The notes under the pieces were generated by a model that saw nothing but the letters and a program-made list of their open reading frames with translations, was not told where the DNA came from and did not search any database. From contig CATQJL010000305.1 of the NCBI GenBank assembly GCA_958299035.1, forward strand, positions 72,446,792 to 72,510,791: 64,000 nt of DNA. The letters are read 5' to 3'. The stretch comes from Cylicocyclus nassatus (lineage: Eukaryota; Nematoda; Chromadorea; Rhabditida; Strongylidae). The translations under genes and the position numbers were made by a program. Positions 48,956 to 62,856 of the stretch are shown here, piece after piece (the stretch's first letter is position 1; every line of letters begins with the position of its first letter).

Positions 48956-51938
48956 GGACCCGTCTTCACGTTGGTGCGGGCCCCAGCACGAAAGTTTCCA
49001 TTTGTCCTTGTCCCTAGATTCAGACATTCACGATCTTCTTGGTTGCCGTCGGTGGCTGCATCCACGAGTTCCAGGTGCAACAATCGTATCCAGCTGATTT
49101 CTCAGCTTGTCCATCCGTTCCATAAACACGTCTGCACTCGTTCATGTTCCTCCTCAAGGACGTTTCGCTTAGCGAAGAATCCACTCCAATGTTCTTAATG
49201 TCCATCTGTCGTCTGTTCTTCTCATTATGTGATCGGCCCATCGGTGTTTGGCTTTCGCAACGTATTTCGCTGGGTCACGAAGACGGAACATTCTTCTCAT
49301 ATCCGTGCTGCGAAGTCCGACTAGATGTTGCTTGCGTCGGGTCATCTTCAGAAGACTGCGCTCGAGCGCTTTGTGGGTGGTCCGTAAAGCTTTCAACGTG
49401 GCCACCGTGTCGGACCACAGCTGCGCAACAGGTCGCTGAGAGAACGGTTGAGTCGAACAGGTGGGCACGAATCTCCGGGTCCTTCAGTTGGTCGATTGCT
49501 TCCTTTAGAGACGGAAGGCGGCCTAGGCTGCTCTTCTTCCCCTGTTAAGTTCTTCTCTCAAGTCGTTCTCCATGTTCATCGAACGTCCGAGACACACGTA
49601 AGAAGACGTCTCCATGATAGGAGTGCCTTCCAAATCTATTTCTCATCTTCGCAAGGGACATTCTTCATAAACTGAGTCTTCTTTCGATTTATTCGCAGTC
49701 CCATCTTCTTCTTTACTTCGTTTTGTTCCTTCAGCATCGTCTCTGCTTCAGTGATACTGCTCGAAAAAAGAACGATGTCGTCCGCAAAAAAGGTTCGACA
49801 GAAATCTTTCATCAACTTGTATGCCTCTCTTGTTCCAGTCCAGTGGTGACTTCATCACCCACTGCAAGGCCGCAGTCAACAGCTTTGGCGAGATTGTGTC
49901 GGATCCCCATCTCCACTGGGATGGTCAGAGGCGAAGGAAGAGCTGCATCGTCTTTGTACAAACCTCAAAACCATCGCAACGTCCTCACGTAGACTGGGTG
50001 CACTCCTTGATCGATTACGTTTTTGACGTTTTCCACTAGTCTGGAAACCTCTCCTTCTAAAGGTAAGATGTCAAGTGCGACGCGAAAACCTCGTGTAGAC
50101 GTCGACTTTTGGCTTGTAGAAGTTCGACGGAAAGATGTTCTGGTCCTAGAGCCGTGGACATTTTCATGGTTTGAATCGCCGTGCGCACTTTAGCAGGTAG
50201 AATTCGTGACAGTACTTCTTCAGTGGGAAAAACGGGGATCGGCCCTCGTGTTGATGAGCGGAGGAGGTTGGTGTAGAAGTTCTTCGCGATAGATTCCACA
50301 TCAGGAAAAAGTCAAAATCTTGTCTTCGTTCATTAACGCAGCCAACGGTACGTGATATTCACAGAGTTCCCTTCGTCACGTCCTGAGCATTCGTCTTCCC
50401 CGGCTGCTTCCACTATCATGGCTTGCCTGTGCTTCCTAAGATTCTCCTGCAAAGCTGTTGCACTGGCGGCTATCAGTCGCTCGAGGTGGGTTGCGTACCG
50501 ATCCTGCCTCAGAAATTTTCTTCTTTCGAGCAATGGTCTTCGGAATGCGTTCCAAGTTCTTCTTAGAAATCACTGAGGCGGACTCTCCGCAGGCTTGCAG
50601 TCCTTTCAAAAGCCGGTCGTAGTCGTAGTCCTACTCGATGGACCAGTCACAACTTGGTATGAGCTCTTCCAGCTTGTTACCGTCATTAACGACTTTCTGC
50701 CTTCTGCAATAGTGTGACAGACTTTCTTTTTTCAGCTTTCGGCTGAATCGTATCTCGCTCGAAGGCCACTGCAGAATGATGGAACTGCTAAGAAATCGCT
50801 CAAGCTCCACCTCGGTTGATGAGAATGCAATCAATCTCCGCACGAGGCGTTCCATTGGGCGCTTCCCAAGTCCACCAGCGATGTTCTTTCTTCATGAAAA
50901 TGGAATTTTCGTCAAGTCGTGCAGCGGAGAGAAGACCAACGAAAATGTTGCCGTTATTGTTCCGGAGCCCATATCCAAACTTCCCGATCCTAAATTCCTC
51001 TTCTAACGGCATCCCGATCTTCGCGTTGAAGTCGCCCACAACGAACTTGTAGAAGGATTTTTGTTGCGGACGACCTCCTCCACGTCTTCGTAGAAAGCAT
51101 CTAGTCCTGAGTCGTCAGCTGCTGATGTTGGAGAGTAGCAGTTGATGATGCTGATGCTCTTTTGACGTGGAGGTCGCAGTCGTAGGATGGCTAATCGAGG
51201 TGATTGAATCTCATTCGAACCGACAAGATGGACGATAGGATGGGTGGACGACAAAGCCAACGCCTCCAATTTTTTGTGATAGAACTTTTTTCTCACAAAT
51301 GATGAAAGTTCCATCACAAATGATGAGGGCGTTGGCTCACAAATCACACATCTGTCGCATCCTTCTTCCCGGACCTCGTTTCCTGCAGAGCAATGAGGTG
51401 GTTGATGTGCTCTGCAGCGTCGAGAAGAGCGTGGAGGTCGGCGTTTGTAGGGACTGCCGTGGCGGTAGGTGCAAAGCATGAGGCATTCTCCATAGTGTGC
51501 CCTCCGGGTAGACGTGTCGTTTTTTTCCATTCCGAAAGGCGCCCTGAGTACCCTGACGTCGTTTTTGCTACCACCCGGCGCCGTAGGCGGGATGCGGTGT
51601 GCAAGATTTATTTGTCTTCTTTTTGCTGATCGAGAGATAAAAAGGCCAGACCTTGATTTCCACGGGGGATCGCTAACCCAAAGTGAAGCGGGGAAGACCT
51701 CCGGCGACCGGAGAAAAACAGACGATAGAGATTCTAATTTGGCCGGCTCTTAATTAGGCATCCGACCGAAACCGGAATCGTCGGACTCCTTCACAGCTTG
51801 GGAGGCCTTACCAGAGTATACACTCGGCTGTGCATCATAGTATGTTCGCTGCCACGCGGTAATGACCAACCAAACGTCAGTAGGACCAACAACACGATCG
51901 GGCGCAGAGTTTATTCCTCAAACTTGGGTAATTAAACC
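48956..51938 (-). pseudogene. RTE-type LINE, frame-broken, near full length
   Basis: The element is read on the minus strand. The endonuclease is recognisable by GDFNAKIG (51039-51000) and WWTWEAPNG...EIDCILIN (about 50890-50810). A linker region follows (50533-50333), then the reverse transcriptase N-terminus with a LGPEHLSVELL block (about 50160-50110), the catalytic FFADDIVLF (about 49797-49770), YVCLGRSMN (about 49610-49580) and a C-terminal RWADHIMRRTDDRW block (about 49245-49200). The frame changes repeatedly and stops interrupt it, so it is inactive. The 5' untranslated part runs up to 51938, where the sequence begins with an exact SL1 leader. The 3' end, near 48956, abuts half of a mariner-type foldback. 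I found no clear target duplication. Confidence 0.85.
51917..51938 (-). other. Exact 22-nt SL1 spliced-leader copy
   Basis: Read on the minus strand, these 22 bases are identical to the nematode SL1 leader (starting GGTTTAATTACCC, ending AAGTTTGAG). They are followed by GAATAAACTC, not by the GTAAAC intron-like part of an SL RNA gene, so this is not an SL RNA gene. The position fits the 5' end of a reverse-transcribed trans-spliced LINE RNA. Confidence 0.9.
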
Positions 51939-52353
51939 GAAAGTCTGATACATCATAATGCGCAAAAGTAAGAAATAAACCATTTTTATTGTACGAATGT
52001 GAATAGGCGCAATTATTGATATATGTTTTTGGCGCGATGAAAGTGAATATTCGAAAAGTTGCAAGAACTCTTTTTTCTCTGGCGCAAAAATAGAAAAGTG
52101 CGTGCGCGGTGGATAATCACAGCCAGCCTTTTTGTTTCAAAAAATGGTTGAAACGAGTTATAATTAAAATAAAGTGAGAACAAAGACATCAACGTGATTG
52201 AAAAGGAAAAAAATGAAAGTATTCTGCCCTGCGCGCTCGACCGCGGCTTCTTATATCCGATGTGTTGCACGATAACCATATATTTTGAGAAGTTGAAGCT
52301 GCAAATAAATATCTGTCATGAGATAACGTTCTCCGCGTTGCCGCGGCGTTACA
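51939..52353 (-). mobile_element. Putative 3' LTR of the BEL/Pao element
   Basis: On the minus strand the unit starts TGTAACGCCGCGGCAACGCG about 60 bases after the last reading frame and contains a TATAAG box. It is cut at the SL1 junction. If the LTR instead continued to a TG...CA boundary near 51843, the SL1 would lie inside it. The 5' LTR is absent from the window, so identity rests on position and the TGTAA start. No polypurine tract precedes it. Confidence 0.45.
52250..52256 (-). promoter_or_regulatory. TATA-like box in putative LTR
   Basis: On the minus strand GGATATAAGAAGCCGCGG gives a TATAAG motif about 100 bases into the putative LTR, where U3 promoters lie. Confidence 0.35.
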
Positions 52354-52415
52354 GTAACCATAGAAAACGTAATAACCTCGAGGGATCGCAGCGTTGCAGC
52401 GATATTCCCAACCGC

Positions 52416-53852
52416 CTAGGGAAGTGCTCTTCTGAGTTCGTTGATTTCGTGTTCGAGCTCTTCAGCGCGGCGCCTGTGATGCTCCTTCGCATCCCTCGCT
52501 CTTTGCAGTCTTTGCATGATGATCGGGCTTTCTTCAGGGAGGCTGCATAGAGTTGAATGATGCCCTGTGCGGTGACAGTGAAAACATGGTTGCCCATATT
52601 TCCGACACAGCTTTCCTCTACAGCAGATGATTTTCAGGCACAATTCGCATTTTTTCTTGTCGGCAAGCAGTTGTCGTCTCTCGCGCGCCGTTGCCACTTC
52701 TCAACAAGAATCCGAGTAGTGTAAGCCAATGGCTTCACAAAAAGCGCAACGCATATTGCGCTCAATGCTTTTGACTTCGCCTCTGTAGAATGAGCGTGGC
52801 CGACAGGTCCGTTCGTTTTCCAACTCTTCTATTAGCAGATTCAGATCCAGGATGGCTTGAGCATTACGATCGTACTCCAGTTGCAATCTTCCGATGCGCT
52901 CTTCGATGTCCATTGGGACCTCTTCCACGTCCATTCCAGCAAGTGGCTCCATGAACTCTTCATTTTCTCGTATTGCTTCTTCTTCCGCAACTCTTTGTTG
53001 TTCGTGTTGTTCGTTTTATCTCACTGGTTCTTGGTCCGCAGGCCTCCCCTCCTCATGTTGCTCCGATTCCCTTTCGGCTTCGCTATCAGCTCGGGCAATC
53101 TCGTTGTCTTCGTTTGATGAGTCACTGGTTGTTGATTCTCTGCGCTCTCGAATACTTCCTGATTCTTCTTGGTTGTTTTTGAACTTTTCTTGCAAATCTT
53201 TCAGAATTTTTTCCATGTTTTTTATGGCTTGAAAGATTGTTTCTTCTTCTTTTTCTTTTTGCGCTTCTTGTTGATCATTTTGTTGCCAGATCTCTTCGAT
53301 GAGATGGTGCAGCTTTGTTTGAAGTTCGAGGCAGTTTATCTGGTCTTCGATTATCATTTCGACTTCTTTTTGGTTTACGACAAGTTCCTTTCCGTCTTCG
53401 TTTTCATCAGGCCATTCCATCAATGTTTCCCAAATCGCTGGCGTTGTTGTCTTCGTTGCGAACAAAAATTGCGATACTGTGTATAATGTGCGCAGTTGAG
53501 TGCGAAGCAGTAGGAATTCGATGCGCAGTTTCTCGCACATTAGTTCGTAGTAGTGTAGTTTTGTTTCTTTCTTTTCCAAATTCATCTTGGAATTGCGTAC
53601 TACATCGATGCTGCTTTGCAGTTCGTCTACTTTTTTCATCGTGTGATCTACGTCGTGACAGTATTTGAATATGTTATCGCGTAAATCTGCTGGCGCTGGT
53701 AGTTTCGGGATAGCATTTTTTAGCGCAAGAAGTTGTTGCTTCAAGCTTTGCACGTCTTCTGATTCCAGTGCCTGGAAAAGATAGTGAGGGTTATTGTTTG
53801 TTTTGTTTTTTTCTTTTTTTTCCTTTTTTATTGGCGCAGGCGCATACGGCAT
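52416..53852 (-). pseudogene. Coiled-coil zinc-knuckle frame after env
   Basis: A single minus-strand frame of about 478 codons is interrupted by two stops (about 53016 and 52701). The N-terminal two thirds are rich in Glu, Lys, Gln and Leu and look coiled-coil. The C-terminal third holds a CAFCEAIGLHYSDSC cysteine/histidine cluster and a clear CCHC knuckle, CFHCHRTGHHSTLC, then a short Arg/Glu-rich helix. Similar knuckle arrangements occur in nematode gag-like proteins (from memory). Its ATG is 9 bases after the env stop codon, with no LTR between, so it belongs to the same element. Gag normally precedes pol; a gag-like frame after env is unusual. Role inferred: nucleic-acid binding. Confidence 0.7.
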
Positions 53853-53860
53853 TGATAAGG

Positions 53861-56060
53861 TTAAAAAGTTTTCTTATGTTTGTAGTCACTTTCGTTTTTA
53901 TGTTTTTCATAAACTTTACGTGTAATCCAACAGCATATACGCGCAGGAAAGCATATTATAGTCCGTGCAATTTTCAAAATTAGCAAAAGTATGCGCATTC
54001 CTAATGTTTGAAGGCAGAGATACGTAAAAAGTAAAGCAGCTAACACGCATACGAGAGCAACTGCTAACGTTTTGTACCAGCTCAAAACAAGATTGGTTAT
54101 TTGCTTGAAGTCTGGCCATGGAATCTCGTTGTATATTGTGTGATTTCCTTAAAGTTTATTGAATAGGCTTTTTCGGAAGGTACCGATATATTTCAAAATT
54201 CCAGAGATCATGAAATTATGCGTTTTTCTTCCGCACTTCAGGGTACAATCGATATTTTGCCTTGCACTGTCGAGATGAAAGCGTAATGTTGATCGCGGCG
54301 CTGATGATGCGCATGGTACTGCGAAAGCATTTTTTCCGCATAGTATTTCTCCAATCAAGTTTTTTCTTGATTTGCAGTAGGCTTTTGCTTCCGCACCTTT
54401 TGCGCAATTATAGCAGCCTTTCAAATAAGCGTTTTCTACCGAACATTCTTCATCTTCAGTTTGCAAGATGGTGGTTTCGATAGTTTTATCAAAGTTTATT
54501 ATGAATTCGGCTGACACCATATTGGATATGTGCGCTATCAGTTGATTTTTTTGTTTTGTCAGCTCCCAAGAAGGTGTTTTGAGCGGCAATTTTAGTTCTA
54601 CTCGGTCGAATTCTTCTTGCAGTTTTGATTTCGTGCATTGACAATTGACGCTGTTTTCTGCTGCAAAACATCTGCAGTCGTCTTGATAGGAGCAATTCAA
54701 TTTGCGCGCTTTTTCTTTGGTTTCGCAAAACAAATTTGGTTTAATGCGGTTTGTCCACCATACTGTATCAATGCCGTTAGTTATGAATTGATAGAAAATG
54801 AGTGGGATTGGAGGGATAGTCATCATTGTCATAGTTATCTGTAATGAGGAAAGCTTTGTAGGAATGTTTGGAATCGCTGTTGTGGTATATTGTTTTTTTC
54901 CTTCTCTAAGCTTCAAATCCTCAATAATCACGTCCAATTTGACTCCCTCTTTCCAATGAGCGCAACGAAAAACTTCAAAAATCTCCGGGCTTTGTGGTAC
55001 AGCGTATAGGCGATAAAACAGACAACCGGAGCTTGGATAAAAGCAGTCGCAACCAATTCCACCACACGATTCTAAGCAACCTGTGCGGCCTGGATAAGAA
55101 TTTCCTTGTTGCAACTCTGGTAGTAAGGTTGAACTGTATATCGATGCGTATTTATCGCCGATGCATGAGCCCATATGGGCACATCTTTTGCTGTCTACCA
55201 TTTTTAGTTGGCTTATGCGGGTGAAAAACATGGTTTCCTTTTCGCATGTGAGTCGCAAACCTCGCCATTTGATTTTTATGTTTCCGACTGAGGTGGAATT
55301 TCCTATTAGGCGCAAACATGCCTCTTGTTTGAAAGCCATTATTTTTAAGATTTCGGATAGGGTTATTTTGCATGTTTCTTTCCCTGACGTTGTGGTGCAA
55401 GTTGTGGAGTGGTATTCTAAAACATCTATGTCTTGGCACGAGTGTACCAAGCGGTCATGTTTGCTCAGTATGGTAATGATGGCTAGCGCATCTGCAATTT
55501 TTGCTGCCCTTGTAGTACAACCTTTAAGTTTTTTATTTGCCACCCAAGAAATGCCTTTGAGTAGGTTTCGGAGAATCAGCGCAATGAGGAATTGAAATCC
55601 TACGAAAAGGAATTTGAGGGGTTTTGTCAGCTTTGCAGTGACTTTTATGATGAGGTATACTAGCGCAGTGAGGGTACATATCAATATTGCCATGAGCGCT
55701 ATTGCTCCTCTAGGCCAACATTCGGGATTAAAGAGAAGTGTGGAGCAAAATAAGCAATCGATATTCACACAGAAATCAAGCCCTTTGCAATTGCTTTCTA
55801 TGACTAATAGGCGCCCGTTTTCGTTCCATTTTATGGTTATGTGAAAGTCATGTAAAGTGACCTCGGGAGGAAATTTGACTATTTGTGGCTGGTTTTCACC
55901 GTTAAAAATTTTACAATAATCTTATGCGCAAATTTCAAAACTCTTGTTTTTTGGAAATGTTGCAAAAACTCCATCTTTTGCGCATGAGATTTTTGTTTTT
56001 GAGGAGATTGCTAGTTTGTATCAACGATAAAATTATGATATGGAACAAAAACCACTGCGC
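53861..56060 (-). pseudogene. Envelope glycoprotein frame of BEL/Pao element
   Basis: The frame follows pol and encodes a cysteine-rich membrane glycoprotein of the kind found in nematode BEL/Pao elements, whose fusion subunit is related to phlebovirus G2 (class II). Visible features are an internal hydrophobic region (about 55730-55600), many paired cysteines, the CDCFYPSSGCLFYR block (about 55040-55000) that recalls the G2 family, and a C-terminal membrane segment with a basic tail (about 54085-53870). The frame is broken near 55930 and near 54150, so no complete protein is made. It acts, in intact relatives, at the particle surface. Family assignment is from remembered motifs. Confidence 0.7.
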
Positions 56061-57322
56061 TCTAGGTAACTTTGGTTGATATGAAGAAGTTGCTGTCATG
56101 ACGGCTTCCTCGTAGCGTACCTGACGTCTTGGCCTCAAATTGTATCTGTCGGTGGGTGGGCGCTGAGGTTTTGTTGTTTCTTGATTATCCTGGCGCTCTT
56201 CTTTATCTTGTGCGGAAGTTTCTGAATCATCGATTTCAAGCGGTATTAGTAAGTTAATTGGTCTGTGAATTTTTCGTTTAGAAGTTGTTATAAGTTCAGC
56301 TTCTCTTATCTGTCCATCGGAGCTAGGCAGTAATTTGGTTATTCGCGCTAATCTCCAGCTATTGCGCGGTAAAACTGGGTCTGTGAGAAGTACAACCTCT
56401 CCTAGTTCCGGGGTGTTTTGACTCGCACGTTTTGATCCTACGCATTTTTTTGTGCTTCTCGCGCAAACTGGTGAAGTATTGCTTCTTCCATATATTCCAG
56501 CATCGTTCTGTGCCGCTTATTTGAAAGACGCAGTGCTTCTTCTGCCTCTCTGCGAGTTTCCAAGGAGTGAATTTCTTGTGGCAAAAGATAATCTGAATCT
56601 TGATTTTGCGCTAAGAGATCATTTTGTGGAAATGAAAGAATTATGTTTTTTTCCAAAAAGTCAATTGGCCTTATTGAGCTAAAGTTTTCTTGATCAGAAC
56701 TCTGATATGTTAATGGTCGTGAATTCAAGCAAGCTTCTATTTCAGCCAGAAAGGTAGCCATTTGGTCTACGGAAAGCTTTGGATTGCAGCGCAGTGCTTT
56801 GTATAGCGCATGTTTGATTGATTTAATCAACCTTTCATAGAAACCTCCTTGCCAGGGGGCATATGGTGTTATGTGATACCACTGAATCTCTTGGCGCGAT
56901 AGCGCTTGCATGATTTGGTCATTGACATAAGTGCTTTCGCTATCTAGGAGATTTTCGCTCAGAAGAAAAGTGGGCGCATTATCACATTTTATTGAGGACG
57001 GTACGCCTCTTCTTGCAATAAATCGTTTTAGAGCATTTAGAAAATCTCCAATTGCCATACTGCGCACTAGTTCAAGATGCATGAGTCGTGTTACTGCGCA
57101 AGTGAAAATGCATCCGTAGGTTTTTCGTTCCTCGCTATTTTCGTTGCATAAGGGGAGATCGAAAAAATCTAGCCCTATGTGCTGGAAGGGACGGCTTTTT
57201 TGCACCCTTCTTTCGGGAAGGTCTGTTGTAAATGGATATGGAAATGGTAAGCCGTTAAATCTTTTGCACTCAATACAGTGCGTAATTTCTTTGCGAACCT
57301 GTTGGCGTAATTTTGGAATCCA
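56061..57322 (-). pseudogene. BEL/Pao pol: integrase region
   Basis: The zinc-binding part ends with CIECKRFNG (about 57275-57250). The catalytic core shows the DDE triad as GLDFFDL (about 57175), KCDNAPTF (about 56980) and FYERLIKS (about 56840). A C-terminal stretch with GEVVLLTDP and HRPINLLIPLE corresponds to the DUF5641-type region that follows integrase in Pao elements. A stop at about 57321 separates it from the RNase H part and a frameshift at about 56440 breaks the tail. Confidence 0.85.
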
Positions 57323-58645
57323 TTACTGCGTTCGCACTGTAGCCATCGTATGCTCAATTCCTCTATGGTAGATTCCATGCGCTTCGCGAATTATGAGTTT
57401 TGCTAAAGGGGTTTTTGGGATTATATAGATTGGGTTTTTTGTGTCTTCTTCTAGAGATGATTTTCCAATTCGACCTAGGGTGCGCCAGATTTTTGTACTC
57501 TCTTTATAGAGTCTTAAGGAGTTTTCTACTGTTTTGCGAATGGATGGAGTTAGAAGCATCTGATGATTTCGTATGATAGCTAGGCGTGCTGCTTTCATAG
57601 TATATCCGTCAACTCGAAAGTTAATCGATACGTTTTTTAGTTCTGGTATGTTAGTTACAATCTCATTTTTTCGTTCGGAATCGAATCTGCGCATGTTTTT
57701 ACACAAAAAGATTAAAACATAAGCAGCAACTCGTTTGGCCTTTTCAAAAGAACTGAATCTCCTCAAATCTAGAAGCTCGATTTGATGAGATTCGTTGCGT
57801 TGGTTTAGGCATGTGCTCATTTCCAAAATTTCTTCTGCAGCTTCGTTTAGAAATATTTTATACTCGGCGGTTGGCCATGTGCTCTCTTTTTGTCGCAGAA
57901 AACATGGACCATCCCACCAAGTATGTTGCGCGAACTGTGCTTTAGTTACGCCCCTAGTTCCTGCGTCTGCAGGGTTGTCTTTAGTGGCGACGTAATTAAA
58001 CGTGATAGCGACACCTTCTTTCTTTAGCGCAAGGACAATCTTCTGAATCTCTCGTTGTCTATTTCTGACGAGTACTCCTGCATTCGTGTCACTTGGTGCA
58101 CTTGATAGCCAGCTTAGCGCAATTTGGGAATCGGAGAATAAAAAAATTTTTTTTCAAATGGATATTTACCGCGTTTTGCTTTAGCGATGTATAAACTGAC
58201 CAAGTAAGCCTCGCTGCAATAGTTAGCGCATTCATTTCTAGCTTTGGCATTGTTATAGCGGATTGAATTGAGGGAAGTTTGCATTTCGCCATAACCAAAG
58301 TTGTGTTTTTGCCTTCGAACAGATATGCGCATGCTGTCATTGCAATTTCGCTGGCATCGGCAAATATTGCTAGTTTGCTACCGTACATATCCGAAAGAAA
58401 CTTTCTTGGTATTCGTTTTTCAAAACCATTTGCGCTTGTGGTAATAGTGTTCCATTGTTGCGCTAGGTTTTCTGGTAATGTTTGATCCCAGGAATAGCGC
58501 TGTTTCCATAGTTGTTGCTGGAAATGTTTTGCTTGAGTAATCAGGGGAATCAGCCACCCGAATGGATCATAAATTGAAGCTATCTGCCTAGCCACAATCC
58601 GTTTTGTGACTATTGAACTCGGTAGCATTTTGCATTGTATACTCA
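57323..58645 (-). pseudogene. BEL/Pao pol: post-RT and RNase H region
   Basis: The Pao-type block ASIYDPFGWLIP (about 58590-58555) is followed by RNase H features FADASE (about 58360), PKLEMNAL (about 58250) and, after a frame break near 58100, DSQIALSWLSSAP and NPADAGTRG (about 57970). The integrase zinc-finger histidines lie near 57370-57340. It is continuous with the RT region except for the foldback inserted at 58646. Confidence 0.85.
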
Positions 58646-59103
58646 CAAGGGAACCGTGTCGAGTCGAAGTGGCCTTTCCAGATGGGACCCATACTGCTTT
58701 GAAGAGCATTAATCGATGATTCCAAATCTGCTTCCAAATCTGCCAAGCGCCTCTGGACGCCGAGTTATGCTCGTTTTTCAGGTCAAAAAATTGAACGCAA
58801 AACTGAAGCAAAATCGCCAAAAGTTGCTCAAATGGTCCAATGTCAAGTATCAGAGCTGTTTATGCATTGGATACATTTTATTTATTATGCTAATACTTAA
58901 CATTGCTTTATCTGAGACTGGAAAAATTGTAACAATCAATTTTACCTGAAGTCTGCATTCGTTTTTCGTTCCGAAGGTCATAACTCGGCGTCCAGAGGCG
59001 CTTGGCAGATTTGGAAGGCAGATTTGGAATCATCGCTTAATACTCTTCAAAGCAGTATGGGTCTCATCTGGAAAGGCCACTTCGACTCGACACGGTTCCC
59101 TTG
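58646..59103. mobile_element. Family G foldback inserted in pol
   Basis: CAAGGGAACCGTGTCGAGTC on the left and its complement on the right bound inverted arms of about 130 bp with a 200-bp AT-rich spacer. TCA flanks both sides (58643-58645 and 59104-59106), a 3-bp target duplication. Ignoring the element and one TCA rejoins the pol frame without a break. A diverged copy lies at 16712-17135. Confidence 0.85.
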
Positions 59104-59736
59104 TCAGTTCATCTTTTCCAGCGTTCCAGGTGATTCCCAGAATTTTCTGTTCGGAAGATTTGGGGCATGCTTTAGCTGGGATAGTATCACGTATTGAATT
59201 TGTATTTGAAAGAAACTCTCGCAAATTCACACCTATTTGGGAAAAAATTTCACGTGATTTCTCGGCTTTTCTTGCTATCTCGCCTCTTGAATTTGCCCCT
59301 AGGATGAGGTTATCGACGTACAAATTTTGGTATATTTCTTTGCCTAACCTCTTGTCAGCTGTGGTTTGTAGGTGATGATTTACCGTAGCAGCCAGCAAGA
59401 ATGGCGATACATTTGGACCAAAAGGGACTCAGGTGAACCGAAAGATAACCAGATTGTCATCGTTAATTGGCGCTGTTAGATCTTTTACCCAAAAGAATCT
59501 TGTTGCATCCCTATCTACCTCATTTAGGCGCACTTGAAGAAAAGCTTTTTCCACATCTGCGGTAAAGACTAATCATTCGCACGAAAGCGCAGGAGCATTG
59601 CGTAAATTTCTGGCAGAATTGAAGGTCCTTGTTGCAAAATGTCATTTAGAGATGGACATTCTTTGAAATGTGAGGATGCGTCAAAAACTATGCGCAGTTT
59701 AGTAGTTTCTTTTTGTGGCGTTATGACCAGGGTAAA
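59104..59736 (-). pseudogene. BEL/Pao pol: reverse transcriptase region
   Basis: The frame begins abruptly with FTLVITPQK and LRIVFDASS and continues to NLYVDNLILG (about 59325-59295), the catalytic YVDD box with Asn in the last position, and KILGITWN. A frameshift lies near 59565 and a TGA near 59430. Everything 5' of this point (gag, protease, early pol and 5' LTR) is missing. The break coincides with a C-rich sequence unlike the element. Confidence 0.85.
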
Positions 59737-59850
59737 GCGGGGGGTGCGGCACCCGACCGCTGGATACGACCCCCCCTTGGGCCGGACCTCGGCACGACCC
59801 CCCCCCCGCCATTCCCTACCCCCCCCCCCTCCCTCCACCCCATAAACCTA
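59737..59850. repeat. C-rich low-complexity block
   Basis: Runs of 7-12 C separated by short spacers, with ATACGACCCCCCC, mark the truncation point of the BEL element. A related ATACGACCCCCCCTACC occurs at the very end of the window (63980-64000). Confidence 0.75.
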
Positions 59851-60274
59851 TTGAAATGTAAGACCGTAAATAGTGCTGTGTGTCGCTAGCTTCATGCGAT
59901 CTCGGGTTTTTCTCAGAGTTTTCAAGTTGTTGAAGATCGATAAAATGGTGAAACTATTCTTGGTGTATTGTCATTGCTGTAGCATAAGCTTCATACGATT
60001 TTATTTTGAAGACACTTTTCCTAGATCTCCTATGTATTGATTTTTATTTATCAAATGCTATCAAGTTCATAACGTGAAATGAAATATAATCACTGCGTAT
60101 GTTTTTGTAAAACATGGAACAATCAACTCCACCAAGCTTTGATACCCGTGAAGATCAGATGCTTCAAGTTTCAACATTAAGAATGAGCAGCATCTAGCTG
60201 CAAGTCTTCAGTGCATACAAAGTAGAAATTCAGATACAAAGGCGGTCAGTATAAATGAAAGCTTATGTAAGGTA
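59851..60274. other. 3' flank of abi-1
   Basis: This AT-rich stretch lies after the abi-1 stop on the minus strand and should hold its 3' untranslated region. No AATAAA that I would commit to and no other gene were seen. Confidence 0.4.

Positions 60275-62856
<2,582 letters not shown>

Noticed and set aside
51917..51938. SL RNA gene
   Set aside because: The 22-nt leader is exact, but the downstream part lacks the GT donor, Sm site and stem-loops of an SL RNA.
59738..59838. Gly/Arg-rich N-terminal extension of the RT frame
   Set aside because: It is the translation of the C-rich low-complexity block on the other strand, beyond the truncation point of the element.
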